Assembly: GCA_025890175.1 (NCBI GenBank)
Contig: JANPYM010000002.1
Span: forward strand, 2,824,676 to 2,888,675
Direction: 5' to 3'
From: Ciborinia camelliae
Lineage: Eukaryota; Ascomycota; Leotiomycetes; Helotiales; Sclerotiniaceae
DNA length: 64,000 nucleotides
Below, one piece after another: positions 12,493 to 23,043 of this stretch (positions are counted from its first letter, which is position 1; every line of letters starts with the position of its first letter). Both the position numbers and the translations under genes were made by a program. The notes under the pieces were generated by a model. That model saw only the letters and a list, made by a program, of their open reading frames with translations, was not told the origin of the DNA and searched no databases.

Positions 12493-12899
12493 GGAGAGTC
12501 CACAGCTTTTATGGTTGATATGTTTGTTGGATATATGCAATCTAAGAGGGTAGTTGATTAGGTAGGTTTTATTTGCAATTATTTCCTTATTCCATGTCCA
12601 TAGATGCTACAGTAGAGATTGTCTAATTTTTCGGCGACCTTTGTATATAACAACAACGGATCAGAAATCACTATGATTATAAAAACAACTTTTGCTACGG
12701 CAAAGTTCATCTTTCACATTAAGGGTATAGTGGTAGGGTACTCCTTATATTTTCCCCTTTCATTGTTCGCTTGTGGATCGTAGTTGCGCATCAGCGTCGA
12801 CCCCACAGAAATCTCTGATTACTGCTCCACTTTAGAATGCAGAAATTCCACAATGTCAATATAGACTTGAATAAGGCCGGACTGAACATACAAATCACA

Positions 12900-12986
12900 G
12901 GCCTGATAGTTCAGTGGTAGAATTCTTGCTTTGGGTTGTTTAATCTAAAATGTAAGAGGTCTCCGGTTCAATCCCGGATTAGGCCC
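12900..12986 (+). tRNA. tRNA-Pro (anticodon UGG) with 15-nt intron
   Basis: The cloverleaf folds cleanly. A 7-bp acceptor pairs GGCCTGA (12900-12906) with TTAGGCC (12979-12985), with one G-T pair. The D arm is GTTC/GAAT around AGTGGTA. The anticodon stem is CTTGC/GTAAG and the T arm is TCCGG/CCGGA around TTCAATC. The loop is TT-TGG-G-T, so the anticodon is UGG, reading CCA. An intron at 12936-12950 sits one base 3' of the anticodon, as in eukaryotic nuclear tRNAs. The discriminator base is C at 12986. A TTTTT pol III terminator follows at 12998-13002. Confidence 0.95.
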
Positions 12987-13360
12987 TGAGAAATATCTTT
13001 TTGCTTGTGTGCGCATTGAGAAGACTTGGGGTATTTGTTTTGCTACTCTGGGTGGGGGATGGAATGAATGTATGGAATATATAATAAAGTGTTCGGTTTG
13101 AATTTTGTTTACAGTATTGCAAACTTGGTAGAAATCCGATGGTACCACTTAATACCGGGACCCTACCAGAACCCACTTGAAGCAAAATTGCCCCCTGTAT
13201 TTATAATTATTTATGTTGTATAATTGTTCTATACCCAATACAAAGTAGCCTCATTTATAATCATGCCCCCATCAATACCATAACTCATATCCCTCCAATA
13301 TCTATACATCTCTATCTTTTTGATTCGTCCCCGTCTAAGCTGCATCTCCACACACCCCAC

Positions 13361-14508
13361 CTAAACACTCATCTTCATATCAATCTTCCCATGCGGCTTA
13401 TATCCTCTAACCTCGAACTCCTCTCCTTTCCACCCATCCACGATCCCACTCCCCTTATCTTCCCTCAGAATACCCAATTCTGGGAATTCTCTGGGCTCTC
13501 GCTCAAGTTGAATTTTCAATGCGTCAACATGATCAACATAGACATGCGCATCTCCCATGGTGTGTGTGAATGTGCCGGCTGTCAGATCGCATGCGTGAGC
13601 AAGAATATGGGTTAAGAGGGCATAGGAAGCGATATTGAAAGGAACACCGAGTCCCATGTCGCAGGAACGTTGATAGAGCTGACAGTGGAGGATTCCTTTG
13701 GGTTTGGGTGCTGCGTCTTCAGGATTTGTACTTGGGGGCGAGGATGTGGTTTGTGAGGTTTTCGGGAAAGAAACATAAAATTGCGCAAACATATGACAAG
13801 GTGGCAAAGCCATCAACTTAATATCTGCCACATTCCACGCACTCAAAATAATCCTTCTATCCCACGGATTGTTCTTCAATTTCCACACAATCTCCGCCAG
13901 TTGATCAACACCCTGTCCTGTATAATCCGTCTCTGCATCGATGTATTTAGCGCCGAAATGTCGCCATTGAAATCCATACACAGGACCTAAATCACCTTCA
14001 GCCCGATGAGAGAGACCGATGGAATCAAGGTAGGCGCGGGATCCGTTTCCATCCCAGATTTTTATGCCGGCGGAGGAGAGGGGGAGGGAGGAGGTGGAGC
14101 CGGAGATAAACCAGAGGAGTTCGGCTAGGACGGCGCGGAGGAAGACGCGTTTTGTTGTGAGAAGTGGGAGGATTGGGGTTCCAGTTGTAGATGTGAGGGA
14201 GAATTTTAAAGGAGTGGGGGCGAAGAGGGAGATAGTGCCGGTCCCCGTTCTGTTTGGTTTTAGTGTTAGTTTCATAGTATTTTAAATACGAGTGTGAAAG
14301 AACAGGATAGGAAGTGAAAATACCGATCGGGACGGTGTTCGCCGGTTTCTAAAATTTCCCGGATTAAGTCTAGATATTGATATTCTTCATGTCTTTTGGA
14401 AGTAAAAGTTGGATTTGGTGATTGGGATTGAGTCTGTTCTGTAGATTCCTTTGTAGCAGGAATTTCGTGGGGAAGAGTAGCAAGGTCTTCTTCCAGTGAT
14501 GGTGACAT
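13361..14508 (-). CDS. thymidylate synthase
   Basis: Converts dUMP and methylene-tetrahydrofolate to dTMP and dihydrofolate. Two exons (14324-14508 and 13361-14249; 74-nt intron) give 357 aa. The intron falls inside the Arg codon of the conserved GEHRPDRTGTGT segment. Visible signatures are the WRHFGAKY block, the active-site Cys213 in [12 protein letters not shown], the dUMP-binding [14 protein letters not shown] and the [10 protein letters not shown] segment. A Ser/Thr/Pro-rich insert of about 25 residues separates the nucleophile segment from the LHCQLYQRS block, and the N-terminus has an acidic extension before the [10 protein letters not shown] core. The gene is divergent from the AYR1-like gene. 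It is called CDC21/TMP1 in yeasts. Confidence 0.96.
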
Positions 14509-15301
14509 TTTGAGTATTGGTGAGTTTGTGGAAATCGAGTTGAGGATTGATAAGTTTTGTTTTGTTCTGTTTTGTTCTGTTCTGTGCTTGCCGAGAGATG
14601 TAGATTGTGAGGAGACGCGTTGGGACGCGTAAATTGATATCTTTGCTTAGTGCCTGAGGCCAAATGATGCCGTGTCACGGCCCGGACGTTTCGCGTGATC
14701 GGGCCAATCGGGAGGCGAAAAAGGCGCCTTGTTTGCTTGTTCATCCGTGAAAGCATGAAAGCCCCCAAAAACATTCCATCCTTCATTATTCGACAAGATC
14801 TCGGTCGACGCTCCAATTCGAATAAAGACGTTTTCGGTATGGATTACATCATTGATATATGCCTTTATACCGGATGATGACAAAGCAGAATGAGGGGGGC
14901 GTACAGTGCAGCCTTGCTCTCCATCGAGTGGGTGATATGTTGATGTAGTACTCACTGTGAAGCCGTGGAGGTGGTAATATGTTTTTATCCGAATCCGAAG
15001 AGTTGCTTCGTAGATTTGAAGAAATTTATAAATACCGCAGTTCCGTGAATTCTCACGTTGATTAATCAACCAATTCTTAATCTACACTGTTAGGAACCAA
15101 TATGGTAGGTACGACTAGAGCTCTTGGTGGGCCTATATAACCTCAAGATCGTACATAATAAAGAATCAACCTCTCTACACCCTACATCAAGAATCACCCC
15201 CTCAACACATCTTCTTCCACTTCTAGTCTACATATTTCGATAACATAAAGACAACTCGGTTGATAGTCTCAACTTCCTTATCAAGTATCATATCACAACA
15301 A
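14509..15301. promoter_or_regulatory. shared divergent upstream region of thymidylate synthase and AYR1-like gene
   Basis: These 793 bases separate two divergent genes and must contain both promoters. A TTTTGTTCTG-type repeat lies near 14558-14582. A 140-codon minus-strand open frame (14647-15069) shows no recognisable family, and I do not call it. Confidence 0.5.
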
Positions 15302-16175
15302 ATGACCCAGGAAACAGTCCTGATCACTGGCTGCAGCGAAGGTGGCATTGGAGATGCTCTTGCAAAATCTTTCCATCGCAGAGGTCTTCGAGTTTTCGCC
15401 ACAGCTCGAAATGTTTCCAAAATCGAACATCTCAAAAGATTGGGGCTAGATACTCTTCCTCTAGATGTCACGGATGCAGCATCAATCAAAGCTGCTGTTG
15501 AAGCCGTCAAGTTGAAAACGGGAGGAACTTTGGATTTTCTCGTTAATAATTCCGGTGCTGGTGTGTTTTTACATCGCATATGGCTGAGCCAGAGCAACCC
15601 ACAGGAAACACTGACAGAAAATAGGATACTCCATGCCACTACTAGATACCGAAGTATCGGTTGCCAAAGAGATGTTCGATGTCAATGTCTTCGCCCTTGT
15701 AGCTGTGACACAAGCATTTGCACCACTTCTCATCGCCTCTAAAGGAACAATTATCAACATTGGTTCAATTGCCAGTCTGTCTCCTGCGTACTGGCAAGGA
15801 TATTACAACGCAAGTAAAGCAGCAGTCAGTCTAATTACTGATCAACTTCGTGTTGAACTCGAACCTTTCGGTGTCAAGGCCATTCTTGTGATTACTGGTG
15901 TGGTGAAGACCAAATTCTTCGATAACCAACCATCCGTGAAGTTACCGGAGAATTCTCTATATGCACCGGCAAGAGATATTGTTGAACATGCTGCCGCGGG
16001 AAATGTGATAATGAAAAATGCAGAGGATGTAGATATTTATGCGGATAAAGTAGTGGAGAACGCTCTGAAGAAGTATCCACAGACACATCAATTGGCTGGT
16101 GGAATGGCTTACTCAATTTGGTTTGCTTCGACCTTTCTGTGGCATACTATTTGGGCGAGTACTAAATCTTTCTAA
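15302..16175 (+). CDS. short-chain dehydrogenase, AYR1-like (1-acyl-DHAP reductase type)
   Basis: NADPH-dependent reductase. The closest well-known relative is yeast Ayr1, which reduces 1-acyl-dihydroxyacetone phosphate on ER and lipid droplets. Two exons (15302-15560 and 15625-16175; 64-nt intron) give 269 aa. The cofactor motif TGCSEGGIG (residues 9-17) has the extra residue typical of this subgroup. The NNSGAG segment (82-87) spans the splice site. The catalytic Ser lies in the INIGSIAS block and YNASK (Tyr147, Lys151) completes the site. A hydrophobic C-terminal tail (FASTFLWHTIW) could bind membrane. I chose the ATG at 15302 because the fold starts right after it; an in-frame ATG at 15260 would add 14 residues. 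Substrate is inferred. Confidence 0.88.
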
Positions 16176-16771
16176 GCAGTGGATGATACTAATGAATGTT
16201 AGGATTGGGTTATGCCCTCGGTATGGAATATAGGAGAGTTGAAGAAGAGACTTCTGACTGCGAAGAAAACCGAGTAGATATCAGGAGTGGAGTTGTTTCA
16301 GTGTTGCGATATGGGACCAAGTTCGTGTATTATATGAAATTATTTGTTTCTCACATGCTTCTATTTCTCCCTTCTCCAATTATCAACGTTTGCTGTTTAG
16401 CATTCCAATCACCCCCCAATTCAACCATTCTACCAAGGAACATCCCTTAAAGTACCCTCCACATTCGTTTCCAAAACTCTATCCCCTCCAATTTTATACC
16501 CTACCTTTCCAATCAACCTAACCAGACGCTCTGTCCCATCCATTGGACCTCAAGATCCTCTATACTCATTAAAAGCTGTTTTTCAATGTCTTGGATTTAC
16601 TACCCAGAATTTGATTTCTTTCTCTTTCTCTGCATATTTCTCCTTCCGGTATAGGAGTTCAGATTTATGCATTTCAAATGTTAGGGCATTGAGTGCTCTT
16701 TTTGGTACACTGTATTGGTTGTTAGTTCTTCCTCTCCAAGTACGAACTCCCTGAAATAGTAGGAAGTGAAC
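16176..16771. other. intergenic
   Basis: This is the downstream region of the AYR1-like gene. It is C/T-rich with no supported coding sequence. Confidence 0.5.
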
Positions 16772-17401
16772 CTACTCCGTAATCGCCGTTCTCGGCCCAT
16801 GTAAACTTAGCGCTATACTTCCCGTTCCACCACTTACATTCACTACCTTTCTAAACTTAGCCGTTGAATCACCTCGAGTTGTGCCCAGGAAGCGCATGAA
16901 TGCAGCGGTTATAGCTGCTACAGATGTTATATCCGTATTGAAAGTCCGATTTGAGGATGACCGAAGTGCGGCCAATGTTTCGATATCAGGCACAGGAGAA
17001 GGGGAGCAATGGCTCTTTCCGCATTTTAGAAGCTCGTCAGTACAATGATCTCAATCTGGGTCAAGTCAGTAATGGTGAATAAACCATCCAAGCCGTCAAA
17101 TTTCCCCGCGACACAATCCCTAGCTTTCAAAATACTCTCATGGTGTCGTCAGCATCAAGTTCCAATACGAAGCCTTGATTGCCCAGCTTGATTTCGCAAT
17201 TCGATTACAGCTGTGTGGCCAGAGAAAGTGGATGTTTTTGGGGGACCGGAGGGCGAAGGACTGAAGAATGCAAGGACCTATTCCGCGGTTTGAGCCAGCT
17301 ATGGGGACTACCTGGGGATAATTCTGGGAGGAGAGTGTCGTAGACATGGTGCTGTGAAGGTTAGTAACGTGGCTATGTTGATTGGGTGGGGCTTTTGGCA
17401 A
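16772..17401 (-). pseudogene. degraded short-chain dehydrogenase
   Basis: Reading leftward from 17401, a nucleotide-binding start VVPIAGSNRGIGPCILQSFALRSPKNI is followed by frame breaks. Fragments such as KFDGLDGLFTITD then appear around 17060-17100. A later fragment (16772-16993) reads FNTDITSVAAITAAFMRFLG...VVNVSGGTGSIALSL and ends at a stop. The order matches an SDR, but the YxxxK site and C-terminal half are missing and several shifts or stops intervene. The start strongly resembles carbonyl-reductase-like SDRs. It is not a copy of the neighbouring AYR1-like gene. Confidence 0.7.
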
Positions 17402-18076
17402 GGTGGTGTTGTGTAAAGTATTCTTGAACTCACATATCTCTCACCGATCGAACATCGTGATTAATTTTCCTCGTATATGTGTTCATCTTTTTTTTGTTCT
17501 ACATTTATATACCATAGTCGTGGTACTTGACTGTTGGCGGAGATATAGTTTAATTCCGACATAAGTATAACGCTGAGTATAAGTAGATCTATATTCCAAT
17601 CATCGATCAATAGGCATTGCATCATTGGAATAAGGATATTATCTATCTTATAGGATTATATTTGTTATAGACTGACTGCTGCTGTTATGAAAATAAGGAT
17701 GGAAGATGGAGAAATATCAGACTGCGTGATAGTGATCCGAGAATCAAATTTGATATTGCAGCTTTCATATTACACGCACACATCGTACGAGAGATTTATG
17801 TCGCAGTATTCCCTGGCACAAAATCAAACCCCTTTCTCTAAAGTTTTGCTTGGAAAGTTCTGTCTGTCATTTATAATCTCTTGACGTGGAATTCTTTTGG
17901 GAAAGTTCTCACTGGATGGAGATGCATGTGGTTAAACCTCATGTTTCATCGTCACATTTTCCTGTTCAAGAAATGCTTATATGATATGTTTGTGAACATC
18001 AACGTAGTTTGATGAATGTAACTTAAAAAGGGTTCTGGGGAAGATAATCTTCAGAGGTGTGTATCTCCACACTAGT
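17402..18076. other. intergenic, AT-rich
   Basis: I see no supported gene. Short open frames here lack any family signature. Confidence 0.5.
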
Positions 18077-18863
18077 CTACATATTTGTGGAAGTCTGCGC
18101 AACCCTCTGATTTGGCTGAATTCGACTCCTGCTGTTGACTTTAGCTCCTCCTTGAATCTCTGCGTTAAGGCCGATGGTCACATCATTGAGAATACATGCC
18201 CCATCCCCAATTATTACACCGTCTCCAATCACAGAATTCCTACAAATATTTGACCTTCTCCCAATCACTACATTTTTTCCAATCGTCACAAACCCTTCAA
18301 TTTCTACACCATCTTCAATCACCACATCGTTATTAATCGATGAGCGTTTTCCAATCGCCACATTCTCTCCAATTTTTACACCATCTCGAATTATAACATC
18401 AATATAAATATGTGTGCCTTTTCCAATCGACACATTCTGTCCAACTCGGACACATCTTCCAATTCTGACATCCGTGTCAATTTTTGAACCGTGCAAAATC
18501 ATAACCTTCTCTCCAATTTTTGCTCTGGGGCTAATGCACACATTCTTGGCAATCTTTGCTCCATAGCCAATTACTGCATCTTTGCCGATCTTTATAAACC
18601 CCTCAATCGATGCTTCAGCAGCAATGATTACTCCTTCTCCAAGGATTGATCCACTTCCGATGGTGGCACGGGGGTAGATTCGGCAATCTGATCTGATGAT
18701 GATTGGTGCGGTTCTGGTGGTAAGATGGACACCCGGGCCAACAATGGCATCGTCGCAGATAACCACAAGAAACTTGAGGTCAAAAACAACACTGAAAATG
18801 AAGCGATTAGCCAAGAATTCATTTAAGATAGCCATATACAGGCACGCGTTACTGACGTGTCAT
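18077..18863 (-). CDS. hexapeptide-repeat left-handed beta-helix protein, copy 1
   Basis: Almost the whole protein is [IV]G-x4 hexapeptide repeat (for example VTIGKNVVIGRRSNI and NSVIGDGVIIGDGACI), the signature of left-handed beta-helix acyltransferase-type folds. The main exon is 18077-18791. It is preceded by a consensus intron of 61 nt (GTAACG donor, GGCTAAT branch, TTTTCAG acceptor). The simplest first exon is only ATGACACGTCA (18853-18863), giving 241 aa. The phase-2 junction matches copies 2 and 3, but their first exons code 18-19 residues. A more distal exon beginning MTSIIPYEDF near 19068 is an alternative. The segment PIIIRSDCR is shared with copy 3. No catalytic His motif is evident, so function is unknown. 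Confidence 0.75.
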
Positions 18864-19367
18864 GTATGCTTGCCTCGCCACCGATGCGTTTGAGAGGCGG
18901 CTGGTTTGGAATTATCCTTCTAGATCTTAGGTAGTTTAGCTTGGATGTAGAATGAGAAGGAGGTGCAGTCATACAATACTTCAACTTGATTTTTAACGGT
19001 TTGCAATTGTGAAAAGCTTTGCATGGCTTCCTGTACTGCACTCATAAAGTCTTCATAGGGTATTATAGATGTCATCTTGGCTGTTGTTATTTATGGATGT
19101 TCGAATGTTCTTCAGTAAGCTGTTGATTGTAGGAAGTGGAAGAAGGGAAGCAGGTTCAAGCCAAAATCTTTCGTGCATAACACATTGGGATATGGTCGAC
19201 TATTCTTTCCTAAATAATGCCGTCAATCATTTTTCTGACGAGTCAATGACGACCCAGTTCTATCACGTGGAACTTTGATACTAGTAATTTTTGGACTCCA
19301 GTTGTTCCAAGAATTCAAAATTACAATAGAATCCAAACCTAACTATAGGGGTAACATATTTGCTATG

Positions 19368-20114
19368 CTAAAGCTTAACACCATCGCCAACATCTTGTTC
19401 AACCATTTTTCCTTGTGTTATAATAGCGCCAACACCAATCTTTATTCCTTTTCCCACAACAACATAATCATCTATTTCGGCATTATCTCCAATCTCTACA
19501 TCCTGCTGAATTTCGACCCTCTTGCCTAGAGAGACATTTTTACCAATCCTCACATCATTAAAAAATTGCGAACCCTTTCCAATCTTCGTGCGGTCCCCTA
19601 TATATACTTGACAAAACATTTCTACACCATCCTCGATGCGAACTCTCTCCCCAATATCACAGGATCCCGCAATATCCACCTTATCGCCAATCCACGCTCC
19701 TTCGCGTATCATGCTCAATGATCCGATCTTACCGACTCGAACTGAATTCCCAATGGTCGTTGAGTGTCGGATATCCGTCCCTCGCGAGATTTCGACGTCC
19801 TCCCCGATATTTGTAAAATGGTCGATATGCACGTTGGATAGAAGGATGGTGTTTGCCCCGATGTTGATAATGAATCCGAGTACGCAGCCTGCTCGGATTC
19901 TAATCGGTTTTATCTTGCCATCAATCTCACTGCGTGAGTTGAGGCAGACAGTATTGCCCATCTTTACATCAGAGGCAATTTCGTTAGGTAGGTCCGGACT
20001 TTTATATAGATTATTAGCCAAGAGGAACTACCATTTGATTAAATTACAAAGGGCCTACTCTTGGACTTGCTCGACCTCATTTGAGAAGCCGATGTATGGT
20101 GATCTTTTTGCCAT
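19368..20114 (-). CDS. hexapeptide-repeat left-handed beta-helix protein, copy 2
   Basis: Two exons (20059-20114 and 19368-19998; 60-nt intron, GTAGGC donor, GGCTAAT branch) give 228 aa. Exon 1 encodes MAKRSPYIGFSNEVEQVQ and ends in phase 2, as in copy 3. The body is hexapeptide repeats (DVEIGDNAEIDDYVVVGKGI and similar) forming a predicted left-handed beta-helix. The PIRIRAGC block corresponds to PI.IRSDC in the sister copies. It lacks an obvious acyltransferase active-site His. Its 5' flank is similar to that of copy 3, indicating duplication of gene plus promoter. Function is unknown: an acetyltransferase-like enzyme or a structural scaffold. Confidence 0.85.
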
Positions 20115-20149
20115 GTTTGCTGTAATTGGATGCATTTTTGATGCAACTA

Positions 20150-20325
20150 AACGCTCGAGGCTCGAAACTTTGAATGTGTATATGCAAGATGCTTTTGTTG
20201 AATTTGGCATTTCAAGAGTTGTAAGTGGTAAGAAGAGAAAAGAAAGCAAAAGATCTTTCATACTCCACTACGCTCTATATCGATTCGTATAAATGAATCA
20301 TCTATCCAATCATTTTCGACCCATA
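20150..20325 (-). promoter_or_regulatory. 5' flank of copy 2, duplicated upstream of copy 3
   Basis: This flank shares stretches with 21605-21835, such as TTGAATGTGTATATGCAAG versus TTCAATGTGTATGTGCAAG. Both also contain AAATGAATCATCTATCCA farther upstream. It is likely a promoter carried along in the gene duplication. Confidence 0.65.
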
Positions 20326-20458
20326 CACCCAAAACATAATAAAATCAGTATGCATATATATAAACATCAACGCATTTTCATTAATTTACTTTTAACTATA
20401 GAAGAATCGAAAGGGAAAACATATCATCAAATATGTTTTCATGCTTGCTGTACTCATG

Positions 20459-21591
20459 CTAGAGACCTCCGGAATTATATCTGACATTGGTTTCGACAAT
20501 TTCTTCATCGCGTATGATGCCGCGATCAACCTCCACATTGTCAGCTATCATAGCTTTATATCCAATCTTTGCTTCCCCTTGAACCTTCACATTGTTGCCT
20601 AGAACAGCATAATTGCCGACCATCGCACAATGAATCTGCGAGCCGTCTCCAACCTCCGTTCCATCACCTATGTTTGCAACCTCCCGTTCAAGATAGTCAG
20701 AAACTTCGACATCCTTGCCCAGGAAAACGTTTTTGCCGATCACCGCAGAACGAAGCTTGGAACCGTCTCCAACGCTCGTTCTATCCCCTATATTTACCAT
20801 CTCCTGTGAAACTGTGCCCTGAACATTGACATTCTTGCCCAAGACAGCTTTTTTGCCGACCACGGCAAAGGAGATGCTCGAATTTTCTCCAACCTTCGTT
20901 CTATCCCCTATATGTACAAACCCCGGTGAACGTTCAGCATTAGTAATGGCAGTATGAAAACCAAACAAAACTTTGACATTCTTGCCCAGAGAAACCTTTT
21001 CGCCGATCACCGCAGAATCAATCTTCGCACCTTCCCCCACCTCCGTTTTCCTTCCTATGAACACAATTCTCTTTAATTGTACACGATCATCGATACGAGC
21101 TTTGCGTCCAATTAGAGAGAATGCCTCAATAACCACTCCATTGCCTATAAACGCTCCTTCTTCTATTACAACGTTCGATTCGATTACTACGTTGTTACCG
21201 ATGCGGACCGAGCTATGAATTTGCGTGGAATCCCCGATTTTCGTGTTTGACGAGATCTCCACATTATACCCAATAAATACATCATTGCCGATCGAAACAT
21301 TGGTCTGGAGCATGACTTTTCCTTTAATCTTCACCCTGTCCCCGAGGCGGCAATCAGATCGAATAACGATCGGTCTTTCTTCCCGATCATAATTTTTTTC
21401 TGTATTCAATTCTCCATCTTTGCCAAGTTCCACACCCTCGTAAATGACTATTGGAGTCGAATGTTTGGAAATCCTCCATTGGTAACAATTAGCCAAGCAA
21501 ATGACCATTTGAATGAATTATAGAAGACTTACTTTTTGATCTCCTTAATTTCCTCATATGAGAAGACGATCTTTGCTGGAGTTTCCGCCAT
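20459..21591 (-). CDS. hexapeptide-repeat left-handed beta-helix protein, copy 3 (long)
   Basis: Two exons (21533-21591 and 20459-21473; 59-nt intron, GTAAGT donor, GGCTAAT branch) give 357 aa, about 120 longer than its neighbours. Exon 1 encodes MAETPAKIVFSYEEIKEIK. After PIVIRSDCRLGDRVKIKGK the protein is continuous hexapeptide repeat. The extra length comes from a higher-order repeat of about 40 residues, four copies of the form IGDRT-VG-GS---AVIGK-V-LGK-V-V at roughly 21060, 20920, 20800 and 20675. The prediction is a long beta-solenoid rod. No catalytic motif is seen, and function is unknown. Confidence 0.87.
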
Positions 21592-21604
21592 GTCTGATGT
21601 GGTT

Positions 21605-21835
21605 GAATACTTGAGGCTCCAAATTTTCAATGTGTATGTGCAAGGTATTACTGTTGAATGTTTGATATCTTCAAGTAAGTTGTGGTTTGGAAGATGTGGT
21701 TTGGAAGATGTGGATTGTAAGTTGCGAAGAAAAAAAGAGAAAGAGGGAAAAAGGAAAAAGTTTTTGCACTCCATTGAACGCCGAATCAACTCTTGCAAAT
21801 GAATCATCTATCCAGCAGCTCTCGGCAGTTGATTT
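21605..21835 (-). promoter_or_regulatory. 5' flank of copy 3, duplicated upstream of copy 2
   Basis: Counterpart of the block at 20150-20325. It has an extra purine-rich insertion and a small tandem repeat (TGTGGTTTGGAAGA twice near 21684-21712). Confidence 0.65.
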
Positions 21836-23043
21836 TCGATCCAGGCTCGCTCATTATTGATGAGTGTGACCAATCAAATCATGCTTCTAATTGGTAGCAC
21901 GAGTTTCTGCCTAGAAACCACGGTTTCAACAGAAAACTTTTGAGAGGAGACCGAAGCATTTAACAAGTTTGAATATGTAAGTTCATTATGGAAGGAATAC
22001 CCATCCGAAGGTCCTGGGCTACTGGATACCACTTTCAAATATCCAGTTCACATTATTCGGATTTCTTTCCGAAGTTGGGATGTACTATTCCTCTTGACAC
22101 AACCGACAAAGCAAGTTACCCTTCCACTCATTCCCAGATATTGAGCTATACAATACTGTCCTAGTTAAGTGTTTGTGGAGTATGAAATGCGCAAGATACC
22201 CAGCTTTGGACTGGATGCACCTCGGTCGAGCGGATACGGATTGCGCTCTAAAGACATCATCCGTATGAAAGTTTCGGGAGGCAAGTGTAATAACACCAAG
22301 TATAGGTATTGAATTGTCCAGAACATTTTGTGGAAAGATTTCCAATGCCCAAAACTCTGGATTCCAGCCCATGTTGGAAGAAAAACTTTGTATTCTTGAA
22401 TATAGCTTGATACTCGGGGCATATTTGATACTTCAAACAGATTTTACGATCTGAAATACAATCAATGTTCCAGGTGGATTTCAGATTTTGAATCCAACAT
22501 TCCAAATAGACCCATAAGTGAAAATCCCTCATTATTGACCTCGAGTCCAAACTGTCGGAAATCTTGTGTGAAAATACCAGGCTCGAGAATTTACTCCGCT
22601 GTCGTTACAACATTTGAGAAGACTCGTAATTGCCAATACGGCTCAATAATAAGTGTGAATTTAATCAAGAATTGAAAGGGCCCCAAGGAATTATCTCGTA
22701 TTGAATTTCAAATCATGCTAAGCTTCGGAAACTAATGCCCGATCAAGTTTCCAAACCATGCCATATATCGCCTAATATCCTATAGCATCAAGTGTCAAAA
22801 GGCCGAAAATAACAAGGTCGATGTAACAATAATGCAAGCTGTAAGGCTATTCATTAATATCTAGTAGTATGTTCAACCTAGATACAAGTATTGAAGAAAA
22901 CCAAGAAACACCAACGATAACCAACCATCGACGGAACAAGAGTCCATGTTTGGAATTTTATCCATCAAATCCTATTACTCCTCCATACCTATCACAAACG
23001 CCGAAGACTAAAAGCAGATATATTTCCTTGATCGAAGAATGTA
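21836..23043. other. intergenic between copy 3 and sugar acetyltransferase
   Basis: I see no supported gene. Minus-strand open frames at 22085-22550 overlap each other in different frames, have no family signature and no convincing splice partners. Confidence 0.5.

Noticed and set aside
14647..15069. 140-codon minus-strand frame upstream of thymidylate synthase
   Set aside because: No recognisable family, and it fills the shared promoter of two divergent genes. Kept out for lack of support.
22085..22550. three overlapping minus-strand frames
   Set aside because: Mutually exclusive frames over the same DNA with no family or splice support.
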